DNA from: SSC4 sp964443225
GTDB lineage: Bacteria > Chloroflexota > Anaerolineae > SSC4 > Amarolineaceae
Length of the DNA stretch: 64,000 bases
Assembly (NCBI GenBank): GCA_964443225.1
Contig: CAYUCC010000017.1
Coordinates: 14,988 to 78,987 of the forward strand
Reading direction: 5' to 3'
Each line of letters starts with the position of its first letter. Positions within the stretch are counted from its first letter, which is position 1. The notes under the pieces were generated by a model. The model ran no database searches. It saw only the letters and a list, made by a program, of their open reading frames with translations, and had not been told where the DNA came from. A program made the position numbers and the translations under genes. Below, piece after piece: positions 34,430 through 42,683 of the stretch.

Positions 34430-34987
34430 ATGGCCCGAACCCTGGATCGTATCCTCGTCGTGGACGTCGAGTCCACCTGCTGGGCCGGCGAGCCACCGCC
34501 CGGCGAGATGAGCGAAATCATCGAGATTGGCCTCTGCCTGGTCGACGTCGTCACGCTGGCACGCATCGAGCGCCACAGCATCCTGGTTCGCCCGGCCACC
34601 TCGACAATCAGCGCCTACTGTACCCAGCTCACTACCCTGACCCAGACCGACGTCGACGCCGGCATTCCGCTGGCCGTTGCCTGCCGGCAACTCGACCAGC
34701 AGCACAAGTCACGCCAACGCCTCTTCGCCAGCTACGGTGACTACGATCGGGTCCAGTTCGAGCGTAACTGCGCCGCGTTCGGTATCGCCTATCCCTTCGG
34801 CCCGACGCATCTCAACGTCAAGAATCTGGCTGCGGTCAGTTACGGCTGGTCGCGCGAGGTGGGGATGAGTGAGGCACTGCGGCGGGTGGGACTGCCCCTC
34901 GAAGGAACGCATCACCGAGGGGGCGATGACGCCTGGAACATTGCCGGACTGTTGTGTCATCTCCTGCGACTCTTGCGCAAATTGTAG
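34430..34987 (+). CDS. DEDDh 3'-5' exonuclease (RNase T / Eri1-like)
   Basis: A 185-aa nuclease with the DEDD signature: ILVVDVESTCW (Asp and Glu), FASYGDYDRVQF with the middle Asp, and THHRGGDDAWNIAGLL, where His and Asp five residues later complete the site. It resembles Eri1/KapD-type RNA exonucleases. It starts immediately after the decayed island. Confidence 0.85.
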   Translation: MARTLDRILVVDVESTCWAGEPPPGEMSEIIEIGLCLVDVVTLARIERHSILVRPATSTISAYCTQLTTLTQTDVDAGIPLAVACRQLDQQHKSRQRLFASYGDYDRVQFERNCAAFGIAYPFGPTHLNVKNLAAVSYGWSREVGMSEALRRVGLPLEGTHHRGGDDAWNIAGLLCHLLRLLRKL

Positions 34988-35017
34988 GTGGGTAAAAGCC
35001 CTGAACATGAGGCAACT

Positions 35018-35494
35018 ATGACACGAGCGCGCGATAAAATGCAGCTGACGCTGCGGCACCTCGAAAACCCCGGCGCCTGGCCAGTCCGCTCCCTGCGGCC
35101 AGGCGACGCGCCGGCCCTCGCCGCGCTGATGCTCGACGCCTACCGCGGCACCGTCGACGACGAAGGTGAAACGGCGGAAGAAACGCTCGCCGAAGTCAAC
35201 GCCATGCTCGAAGGCAAATACGGCCCTTGGCTGACCGATGCGTCCTTCGTCGTCGAGCTCGACGGTCGCCTGGTTGCCGCCTGCGTGATCACCCTCTGGT
35301 CGGACATCCCGCTGGTCACCCAGCTCTTCACCCACCCCGACTACACCAACCGCGGTCTGGGTAAATTCCTGCTCACACGCAGCATCAACGCCCTCTATGA
35401 CCAGGGCTACGAAGCGCTCGTGCTCTACGTGACCTCGGGCAACGCCAGCGCCGAACACGTCTATGCGACACTTGGTTTCACGTTCACGTTCTGA
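35018..35494 (+). CDS. GNAT-family N-acetyltransferase
   Basis: A 158-aa acetyltransferase. WPVRSLRPGDAPALAALM opens the fold, and the acetyl-CoA loop appears as LFTHPDYTNRGLGKFLLTRS near residue 110. The C-terminal LYVTSGNASAEHVYATLGF is typical. The ATG at 35018 (with GAGG upstream) is preferred over a GTG at 34988. Substrate unknown. Confidence 0.87.
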   Translation: MTRARDKMQLTLRHLENPGAWPVRSLRPGDAPALAALMLDAYRGTVDDEGETAEETLAEVNAMLEGKYGPWLTDASFVVELDGRLVAACVITLWSDIPLVTQLFTHPDYTNRGLGKFLLTRSINALYDQGYEALVLYVTSGNASAEHVYATLGFTFTF

Positions 35495-35516
35495 ATCCAG
35501 GCCGGCCCACCCCTCA

Positions 35517-36137
35517 TCACGCGCCCACTGCCAATGATCCGAAGAAGTACACCTGCGCCAGACCCAAAAGCAGGAAATAGATCGTCGCCGCCCCAATCGC
35601 GCGGTGCGGCTTTTCGACCCACAACCCGCGTCCGCCGTCTTTGCGCAGCTGACGCGCATACTTGGGGTTGGCCATGCCAAACGCCGGCAGCGGCAGCAGG
35701 CTGAGCACGGCGACGAACAGGTACAACACCACGCTGACCATTGATTGGGCCAACAAATACCCGCTGACCTCGCTGCCCGTGGCCCACACAATCGTCACCA
35801 TACGTCCCAGCATGATCAGCAGAAACGACCGGAACAACCCCGGACTCTTCATGCCATACGCGATCGCCGCCGCAAACAGGCTGTAGAAGGCGATGAGCCC
35901 CGCCAGGCCCAGCACCGTCACTACGGTCGACGGGCTGCCGGCCATGCCACCCATCACGGCCCCGGAATGGATGAGGACGAACTCCATCACCAGAATGCTG
36001 ATCCCGTACTCTACCCAACGCCCACCTTCCACCGACTCCGGATCACGCCAGACGCGCCACAACCGGTGGGCCATCAAAAAACACGGTACCGCCGCTGCGA
36101 TCGCCACCAGCCACTGCCACGATGAGAGCATGACCAT
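35517..36137 (-). CDS. Polytopic membrane protein of unknown function
   Basis: A 206-aa protein with about six hydrophobic segments, for example WQWLVAIAAAVPCFLMAH, VTVLGLAGLIAFYSLFAAAI and ATIYFLLLGLAQVYFFG. I do not recognise the family. Its ATG overlaps the stop of the upstream hydrolase gene (ATGA), so the two are co-translated. Confidence 0.75.
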   Translation of the reverse strand: MVMLSSWQWLVAIAAAVPCFLMAHRLWRVWRDPESVEGGRWVEYGISILVMEFVLIHSGAVMGGMAGSPSTVVTVLGLAGLIAFYSLFAAAIAYGMKSPGLFRSFLLIMLGRMVTIVWATGSEVSGYLLAQSMVSVVLYLFVAVLSLLPLPAFGMANPKYARQLRKDGGRGLWVEKPHRAIGAATIYFLLLGLAQVYFFGSLAVGA

Positions 36138-37336
36138 CACGCCGCCAACCACTGCCGCAGCTGCTCGTACACTTCCGGCCGGTCGAGCAGGTCGAGGTGA
36201 CTCGTGGCATAGACGATCCGCTGCTGGGACGGGGGAAACGGCACGGCTAACGCGGGGTCCTTGTGGGATCCCAGGGCACTGCTCAGCGGTACGAGCCCAT
36301 CACCCAACAACTGGCCCTTGAGACCATCGGCCGTGCGGCTGGTGGTGGCGCCGATGGCGTAACACGGCACGCCGTCGGGCAGCGGTACCGGGTGCCGGCG
36401 GTCCCCACGGCGTGCAAACCGATCGCCATCGGCCCAGTCCTCGTGCCGCAGGCTGCCGTAACGCAGATCGGTGATGCCCGCACTGCGCACTTTCCCCACG
36501 CGGGCCAGCGCGGCACTGTAAGGGCTGGCACCCAGGATGATATCGATCCAGTTGCCGCCGCGCTCCAACGGTGCGCCATGGTGCGGCGTGCCGAGGAATA
36601 CCATCTTACGCAGTGTCTGCGGCCAGGCGTGGCCGTGCACTGCGCCGTAGTAACACGCGCTGCGTGCCACCAGCCCGCCCATGCTGTGCCCGACGATGAC
36701 CAGCTCCTCGACCGGCACCGGCCAGCTCGCCACCACCTCTTCGAGCAGGCCAGCCAGCGTCTCGCCGTTGGTCGAGATGTGCAGCCCGCTGTTGTAATGG
36801 ACGTAGACCGGTGAATAACCGAGGTCGTTCGCCAGCGCTGCCCCGTGGTCGTGCCCCTTGCGTCGCCACTGCCGGTCATTCATTCCCAGACCGTGCACCA
36901 GAAGCACGATTTTTCCGGAGACGGGCACGGCGTCTGCCCCGGCCTGGGCGACCAGCGGCCCACCGTGACGCAGCTGCATGCGAATCGCCAGCGGGTTGTT
37001 CGTATCCACCAGGTGATGACCGACGACGCCGTTCAGCGCCGCAAGCACGGCCTCCCGTTCGGATGACGAGGGCTGGTCGATGTCATCAGACGTGACCACC
37101 GCCATGACCGCATCGATCCCGCTGCCCGCCAAACGCGCCACGCCGCGGATGCTGTTGTACACCAGCCCGGTGATGCCAATCGTCGGCTCGTGCGTGGGCG
37201 TGTCGAACATAAACGGCGTGCGCACGATGTTGTGGTGCATCACTTCCACCGCGTTGGTCACACCAATGGTCGCGTCGACTACCAGTCGACTGAAGCCACG
37301 CACATCTGTTGGGTGAACATGAGATCCGTTTGTCAA
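36137..37336 (-). CDS. Alpha/beta hydrolase, PGAP1-like lipase/esterase
   Basis: A 399-aa protein. The hydrolase core begins near residue 140 with IVLLVHGLGMNDRQW, has the nucleophile elbow VIVGHSMGGLVAR near 215 and FLGTPHHGAPLERGG near 250, as in PGAP1-like and triacylglycerol-lipase-like enzymes. A C-terminal His (TSHLDLLDRPEVYEQL) probably completes the triad. The first 130 residues are a specific helical region. The start is a TTG at 37336 and is uncertain. Coupled to the membrane protein that follows. Confidence 0.82.
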   Translation of the reverse strand: MTNGSHVHPTDVRGFSRLVVDATIGVTNAVEVMHHNIVRTPFMFDTPTHEPTIGITGLVYNSIRGVARLAGSGIDAVMAVVTSDDIDQPSSSEREAVLAALNGVVGHHLVDTNNPLAIRMQLRHGGPLVAQAGADAVPVSGKIVLLVHGLGMNDRQWRRKGHDHGAALANDLGYSPVYVHYNSGLHISTNGETLAGLLEEVVASWPVPVEELVIVGHSMGGLVARSACYYGAVHGHAWPQTLRKMVFLGTPHHGAPLERGGNWIDIILGASPYSAALARVGKVRSAGITDLRYGSLRHEDWADGDRFARRGDRRHPVPLPDGVPCYAIGATTSRTADGLKGQLLGDGLVPLSSALGSHKDPALAVPFPPSQQRIVYATSHLDLLDRPEVYEQLRQWLAA

Positions 37337-37539
37337 TTTGTCCTGTACTCGCGCCAGATGATTTCGATCAAGCTATCGTCCCACGATATCGTTCAATACG
37401 AGTCGTTCGGCATTAGCAGGCCCTGCTTTGCACTCGCCTCACGGCATGATGACAAATCATACTACAGCATTCCGCTTCCGCCAAAACATCTCAAACATCA
37501 GCTTCCGCTTCCCAAGCCCAGACCTCTGATCGCCGCCGG

Positions 37540-37568
37540 TTGCCGTTTGTTCCCACATGCGATACAAT
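37540..37568 (+). promoter_or_regulatory. Promoter of the CSLREA/dockerin protein gene
   Basis: TTGCCG (37540-37545), a 17-bp spacer and TACAAT (37563-37568), 47 bp before the ATG. Confidence 0.6.
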
Positions 37569-37615
37569 CCCACAGTCCTGAAACGCACAGTCGATATCCC
37601 TTTAAGGAGGAACCG

Positions 37616-39355
37616 ATGCGCAAGAAACCCGTGCTGCTTCTCATGGTGCTGCTCGCAATGGCCGTGATGCCCGCGCTGACCAGCGCCAGCCTGGTGCCCG
37701 AGGCCGGCACCACCATCCTGGTCACCACAACCACCGACGAGCTCACCATCGATGGTGACTGCTCGCTGCGCGAGGCGGTGCGCGCCGCCAATCTGAATTC
37801 GGCGTTCGACGCCTGCGCCGCCGGCAGCGCCGCGGCCAGCGATACGATCGTCCTGCAGGCCGGCGTGACCTACCTGCTGACCCGCGCCGGCATTGATGAC
37901 ACGACGGTCAACGGCGACCTCGACATCACCGATGATGTCACGATCCTCGGCAGCGCCGCAACGGTCAACGGCAACGGCGCCACCGTCCTGGATCGGGTCT
38001 TCCACATCTTGGGCAACAACGTCGTCTCGATGTCCGACGTGACCATCCGCAGTGGCCGGACCAGCTCATTTGGCGCCGGAATACGCAACGCGGGCACCCT
38101 CACCCTGCGTGATGTGACGGTGACCCTGAACCAAAGCACCGGCAACGCGGGCGGCGGGATCGCCAACGAGATGGGTGTCCTCACGCTGGTCGACACTACG
38201 ATCAGCAGCAATACGACATCGACCCTGGGTGGTGGTCTGGCCATGCTGGGAGGCTCGCTGCAGGCCACCAACGTGACCATCTCCAGCAACACAGCCAACA
38301 CCGATCGCGGCGGGGGGCTTTGGGTAGGCACGAACGCCAGCGCCACCCTGATCAACTGCACGATCAACAACAACGATACCGACACCGACGGGGGTGGCAT
38401 TTACAACGAAAACAACCTGACCCTGCTCGGTTCGACGGTGCGCAACAACCTGGCGGGCGACCATGGCGGAGGCATCGTCAACCTGGATACGATGACGATC
38501 AGCCACAGTACGATTCGTGACAATGATGCCAGCGACAGCGGTGGCATCCACAATACCGGCGGGACGCTGACCATGCACAACAGCACGATCAATGCCAACG
38601 CAGTGACCAGCGCCGGCGGTCTGCGCAATGACGAAGGCGGGATCGCCCACCTGATCAACAGCACGGTCAGTGGCAACACCGCCACTGCCGGCGCCGGCGG
38701 CATCGCCAACGGCAATGGAGCGGTGTTGAACCTCTCCAATACCACGGTGGCGTTCAACATTGCCGACTCGGACAGCAACGAGTTTGGTGACGGTGGTGGG
38801 CTCAACAACTCGGCGACGGCGGTCGTGCGTAATTCGCTGATCGGCGAGAACCAGGATCTTTCCTCCAGCGGCACGATCTACCACGACTGCGCCGGCGGCT
38901 TCACGTCCGACGGTTACAACCTGGTCGAAAACACGACGGGCTGTGCGATCGGCGGTAATACGACCGGCAACATCACCGGTGTCGATCCGAACCTGGCCGC
39001 CCTGGGATCGAACGGTGGCCGCACCCAGACGCACTCGTTTCCCACTGGCGCGCCGCCGCACAACAACGCCAACCCCGGCGGCTGTGTCGACCAGGTGGGT
39101 GCAGCCATCCTGGCCGACCAGCGCGACGGCGCACGGCTGAACCGCTGCGACATGGGGTCGTTCGAGTTTGCCGCCTGCCTGGTCATCGGCGACGTCGATG
39201 ATGACGGCGACGTCGATGTTGTGGATATCACGCAGGTGGCTGCCGCATGGACCAACCAGGCCACCGTCCCGCAGTTCGACCTGGTGGTCGATGGCGTCAT
39301 CGATATCAACGACATCGTGGCCGTAACGGCCCGCTTCGGGCTGGTCTGCTCATGA
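37616..39355 (+). CDS. Secreted CSLREA-domain beta-helix protein with dockerin-like tail
   Basis: A 579-aa exported protein. The signal peptide is KKPVLLLMVLLAMAVMPAL. A CSLREA domain (TDELTIDGDCSLREAVRAAN) follows, then a long right-handed beta-helix with many GGGI and NxxxxNTA turns and a choice-of-anchor-Q end. The last 60 residues hold a dockerin-type-I-like pair: GDVDDDGDVDVVDI and FDLVVDGVIDINDI. AAGGAGG precedes the ATG at 37616; the open frame upstream to 37190 overlaps the divergent hydrolase and is not used. Architecture matches the protein at 26764. Probably a surface structural or adhesive protein. Confidence 0.87.
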   Translation: MRKKPVLLLMVLLAMAVMPALTSASLVPEAGTTILVTTTTDELTIDGDCSLREAVRAANLNSAFDACAAGSAAASDTIVLQAGVTYLLTRAGIDDTTVNGDLDITDDVTILGSAATVNGNGATVLDRVFHILGNNVVSMSDVTIRSGRTSSFGAGIRNAGTLTLRDVTVTLNQSTGNAGGGIANEMGVLTLVDTTISSNTTSTLGGGLAMLGGSLQATNVTISSNTANTDRGGGLWVGTNASATLINCTINNNDTDTDGGGIYNENNLTLLGSTVRNNLAGDHGGGIVNLDTMTISHSTIRDNDASDSGGIHNTGGTLTMHNSTINANAVTSAGGLRNDEGGIAHLINSTVSGNTATAGAGGIANGNGAVLNLSNTTVAFNIADSDSNEFGDGGGLNNSATAVVRNSLIGENQDLSSSGTIYHDCAGGFTSDGYNLVENTTGCAIGGNTTGNITGVDPNLAALGSNGGRTQTHSFPTGAPPHNNANPGGCVDQVGAAILADQRDGARLNRCDMGSFEFAACLVIGDVDDDGDVDVVDITQVAAAWTNQATVPQFDLVVDGVIDINDIVAVTARFGLVCS

Positions 39356-39429
39356 TCGCGGCCGGGGTTATGTGACCACACAGACACCAAGGCACCAAGA
39401 TTAAGTGGCGTATAACTTGACCACGAAGA

Positions 39430-39475
39430 CACGAAGGCACCAAGACCTTTTCTAAGAAGTCTTGGTGCCTTCGTG
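39430..39475. terminator. Bidirectional hairpin between convergent genes
   Basis: CACGAAGGCACCAAGAC (39430-39446) pairs perfectly with its complement (39459-39475). T-rich sequence lies to the right and a related CACCAAGGCACCAAG-like segment upstream at about 39383. The sequence is a dispersed repeat type that could end both flanking transcripts. Confidence 0.7.
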
Positions 39476-39493
39476 GTTATTCTTCCCCGTCGA

Positions 39494-41380
39494 TTAGCGC
39501 GTGAGCCACGGCAGGTAAGTGGGATGGCATGCGGCGCCGCCGGCGAACACGGCGGTCGAAGCGGTCATCGACTGGCCCTGCCGGTCGATGGGGCGGATAC
39601 GGAAGAAGCAGTGATCATCGAGGAAATCGGTGATTTCGATGCGTGTCTCGAAGCCGGTTTTGAGGTGCGTTCCCACCCAGCGCCACGCCAGCACGGGCCG
39701 GCTGCCGCCGTAGACCGCATACGCCTCCACCTCGGTGGCCCCATTCCAGCTGACGTGCAGGTAGGTTCGGCCATCGGCTGCCGTCGTCACCAGGGTCGGT
39801 GGCCAGGTGGGCCGGCCGACCCACGGGAAACGGTAGGCGCGGTAGCTCTGGTGCACCAGGTCCATGGTCAGCTCGAACGCCTTTTGGCCATCGGGCGTTA
39901 CCTCGGTCAGCGTCGGCACGGTCGTGCCCCAGCCGATCATGGTGTTGCCGTTGGGCAGGCGCTGGGCGTTGCCCATGCCCCAACCATACGTGTCGGGGGT
40001 GTTGCGGTACTCCCACACCAGGGTGGCGGTCTTGTTTTCCTGATCCAGCACGTACTCCAGGGCACGTGAATATTCGGGCACGAAGTCGTTGCCGTTGTCG
40101 TACAGGGTATAATTCCCGTCGGGCTGCAGGCGGATGTCGTGCTGGTGCGAGAAGTGGCGATCATCGTTAATGAAGGTGAACTGGTTGCCCTTGCCACCCC
40201 ATCGCCAGATGACGTCGGCGGTCTGGCGGTCGATTTTCGTGACTTCGTCGGTGTGCCGGCTCGAGATCAGGATGTTGCCATCGAAGTCGCTGGTGACCGT
40301 GTTACCGTGCATGTAGTCGATGACCCGTGTGGTCAGGCTGACGGTGGTGTCGGTGATCGGGATGTGGTCCCAACTGCGCCACTCGAAGACGATGTTGCGG
40401 CTGGGATCGAGCTCCTGCACGACCAGCCCGTACACGGTCGCCGTCGGATAACCGCCCGGTGCGATGGCACTCATGTCGATGATGCGCGGGTCATAACTGA
40501 GGTAGCGCTGATTGCCATTGGGCAGCAGCTCGATGTCGTGGTGGTCGGTGTGGTGCCACTTGGCGTGGTAGAACCCGATCGTGGCGTAGGTATCGTCGAG
40601 CACACGGAACCAATCTTTACTACGATCGTAGTAGGTCAGCAGTCCGTTGGGGTGCTTGCGGAAATCGGTGGCGGCCTGGTTGGGCGGCCGTTTGTCGTAA
40701 AACACCGGCTCACCCTGGTTGTCCAGGATCATCGCGTACGGGGCGGCGGTGGGCAAACCCGGCCCGGTGAAATTGGTGACGAAGACGTACCCTTCCGCCG
40801 TGCCGGACGCCGGCACCGTGACCGTGATGACCGGAAAATCGGCCGGCAGGGTGACGTAGCTGGAAAAGCGACCGCCCGGCCGGATCGGTTCGGCGGTTGG
40901 CAGATCGGTGCCCGGCGACGCGGGCGCGATGTCATCCAGGGGGAGTGCGTTCCAAGGCAATGGGTGGGCATCGACCGTGAAGTGCCATGTCGTTCCGGCC
41001 ACGGCTTCACCCGCCAGGGTGCGCAGACCCTCGTTTACGGTCACGGAGACCCTTTCACCCGCGGCAAATGGCTCAGCTGGCTCGAAGATGATGGTCTCCC
41101 CATCATCGGCCAGCAGCGTGCGGCCGGTATGCGGCCCACTGTTATTCCCCACCACCTCGAATAACCCGTCGCGCGGCACACTCTTTACGTCGAGGGTGCT
41201 TCCGGCGCGAACCGCAATCGCCGTATTCGGCGATACAAGCTGCACCCCCGGACGGGGTGCGAGATAAACCAGTTTGTGCGCTACCTGGGCGTGGGAGGAG
41301 GCTGTACCCCACCACAACAGACCCAACGCGAGGCCCACGGTTAGGGCGCACAGCACAAGGAGTCGTGTACGTACCATCAT
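39494..41380 (-). CDS. Secreted arylsulfotransferase (ASST)-like protein with LPWLTR C-terminus
   Basis: A 628-aa exported protein with signal peptide RLLVLCALTVGLALGLLWW. Residues about 40-135 are an Ig-like segment (PFAAGERVSVTVNEGLRTLAG). The ASST-type beta-propeller follows, with AKWHHTDHHDIELLPNG, YMHGNTVTSDFDGNILISSR, WRWGGKGNQF and HFSHQHDIRLQPDGNYTLYD. The family moves sulfate between phenols; the active-site His cannot be confirmed by eye. A C-terminal beta domain ends CHPTYLPWLTR, like the end of the protein at 10892. AAAGGA precedes the ATG. Confidence 0.85.
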   Translation of the reverse strand: MMVRTRLLVLCALTVGLALGLLWWGTASSHAQVAHKLVYLAPRPGVQLVSPNTAIAVRAGSTLDVKSVPRDGLFEVVGNNSGPHTGRTLLADDGETIIFEPAEPFAAGERVSVTVNEGLRTLAGEAVAGTTWHFTVDAHPLPWNALPLDDIAPASPGTDLPTAEPIRPGGRFSSYVTLPADFPVITVTVPASGTAEGYVFVTNFTGPGLPTAAPYAMILDNQGEPVFYDKRPPNQAATDFRKHPNGLLTYYDRSKDWFRVLDDTYATIGFYHAKWHHTDHHDIELLPNGNQRYLSYDPRIIDMSAIAPGGYPTATVYGLVVQELDPSRNIVFEWRSWDHIPITDTTVSLTTRVIDYMHGNTVTSDFDGNILISSRHTDEVTKIDRQTADVIWRWGGKGNQFTFINDDRHFSHQHDIRLQPDGNYTLYDNGNDFVPEYSRALEYVLDQENKTATLVWEYRNTPDTYGWGMGNAQRLPNGNTMIGWGTTVPTLTEVTPDGQKAFELTMDLVHQSYRAYRFPWVGRPTWPPTLVTTAADGRTYLHVSWNGATEVEAYAVYGGSRPVLAWRWVGTHLKTGFETRIEITDFLDDHCFFRIRPIDRQGQSMTASTAVFAGGAACHPTYLPWLTR

Positions 41381-41461
41381 GTTTTCCTTTCGGGTTGCTT
41401 CGGGATCGTTCGCTTCGTAATTCGTTTGTTCGTTACCACCATTGGTTGACGCCAGCCCAGC

Positions 41462-41811
41462 TCACCTCCCGCGCTGCGCCGTCACGAACCAGTTGTGCGG
41501 CATCCCCGGCATGTTCGTTGGGATCACCGGGAACGGCCAGCGACCGTGGTTGGCTCCGGCTGTCCGGCCTGGCTGAGTTAAGCCTGCCAGCCACGGACGG
41601 CCAGGAATCCGACCGGGTCGTCCATCGAGCCCATCCAGGGTGCTCCGGTCTGGGCCTGCATCTCGACCCAGGGACGGGTCAGGGCCGAAGTCAGGGTGTC
41701 ACGATTGACGATGTCGAAACCGAGCCAGCTGCCGGGCACGGCCAGGGCAGTGACGGTGTCGAGCAGACGGGTGATGGCTTCCGGTTCGTTGGTTTCTATT
41801 CGATCATACAT
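41462..41811 (-). pseudogene. Decayed SAM-dependent methyltransferase (LCM/TIGR00027-like)
   Basis: Only the C-terminal third remains: AITRLLDTVTALAVPGSWLG, NRDTLTSALTRPWVEM, GAPWMGSMDDPVGFLAVRGW. A TAA stop follows at 41578, and in a shifted frame the expected end continues as NHGRWPFPVIP and MPHNWFVTAQR. The Rossmann SAM-binding part is lost. Upstream of it is a CTTTGTGCC/CCTTTGCGGT-type dispersed repeat. Confidence 0.75.
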
Positions 41812-41883
41812 CGGTTGCCGACATGTTTCAAGTTTCACGATCAGGTTGCCACACCCAACACACAAAACACAGAAAACACAATA

Positions 41884-41921
41884 AACCTTTGTGCCTTGTG
41901 TGTCCTTTGCGGTAAAAAACC
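41884..41921. repeat. Dispersed ACCGCAAAGG-type repeat
   Basis: The complement reads ACCGCAAAGGACACACAAGG, related to AACCGCAAAGGGCACAAAG at about 31372. It sits beside the methyltransferase remnant. Confidence 0.6.
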
Positions 41922-41931
41922 ATACGCACGA

Positions 41932-42645
41932 TCAAGGTACGGGATGTTCGAGCTGCGCCAGAAGACCGGGGAGCTGGCCCAGGTGGGCGAGCTGGTAATA
42001 ACCGGGCTGGCTGGCCGGCGGCGGATCGGCGGATTCGTGGGCCCAGCTCAGCTGGGCGGGGACATACACGGCGCTGGCACCCAGTTCGAGCACGGGCAAA
42101 ATGTCGGAACGCAGTGAGTTGCCAACCATCATAAAACGTGCCGGCTCGACCCCGTAGTGCGCCAGGATCGCGGCATAATCGTCACGCCGTTTGTCGCTGA
42201 CGATCTCGACGTGGCGGAAGTAGGGCGCCAGACCGGAACGCGCAATTTTATCCTCCTGGTCGCGCAGGTCACCCTTGGTGATCAACATGAGCGGATGGGT
42301 GGCCGCCACGGCGGGGATGGTCTCGGCGACGTAATCGAGCAGCTCCACCTCGGCTGCCAGCATGCCCCGCGCCAGGTCGATGATCGTCTGCACGTCACGG
42401 CCAGCAATGCGGCCCTCGGTCAGCTCGATGGCCGTCTCGATCATGGAGAGGGCAAAGGCTTTGATCCCATAACCAAAATGGGCCAGGTTGCGCATTTCGG
42501 TTTCGTAAAGGCGCACGTCGATCCACTCCGGGCTGTGGTAATGCGCCAGCAGCTGCTTGAACTGAGCCTGGGCATCGACGTAAAGACGTTCGTTGGCCCA
42601 AAGGGTGTCATCGGCATCGAACGCAACAATCTCAAATAGTGACAT
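41932..42645 (-). CDS. HAD-superfamily hydrolase
   Basis: A 237-aa phosphatase-like protein with motif I FDADDTLW, a helical cap, motif II LMLITKGD near residue 125 and motif III/IV VSDKRRDDY and MMVGNSLRSDILPV near 175. It starts 12 bp after the wax ester synthase stop. The only ribosome-binding-like sequence before its ATG is the GGAGTAGGGAGA end of the heptamer repeat, with GGAG 8 bases upstream. Confidence 0.88.
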   Translation of the reverse strand: MSLFEIVAFDADDTLWANERLYVDAQAQFKQLLAHYHSPEWIDVRLYETEMRNLAHFGYGIKAFALSMIETAIELTEGRIAGRDVQTIIDLARGMLAAEVELLDYVAETIPAVAATHPLMLITKGDLRDQEDKIARSGLAPYFRHVEIVSDKRRDDYAAILAHYGVEPARFMMVGNSLRSDILPVLELGASAVYVPAQLSWAHESADPPPASQPGYYQLAHLGQLPGLLAQLEHPVP

Positions 42646-42683
42646 TCTCCCTACTCCCTACTCCGTACTCCCTACTCCCCACT
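42646..42683 (-). repeat. GGAGTAN heptamer array between two coupled genes
   Basis: On the minus strand about five units encode the last residues GVGSTE and the TAG stop of the wax ester synthase, then run to the ATG of the HAD gene. Confidence 0.9.

Noticed and set aside
37190..37615. Upstream extension of the CSLREA protein
   Set aside because: It would overlap the divergent hydrolase gene and bury the signal peptide; AAGGAGG and a promoter support the ATG at 37616.
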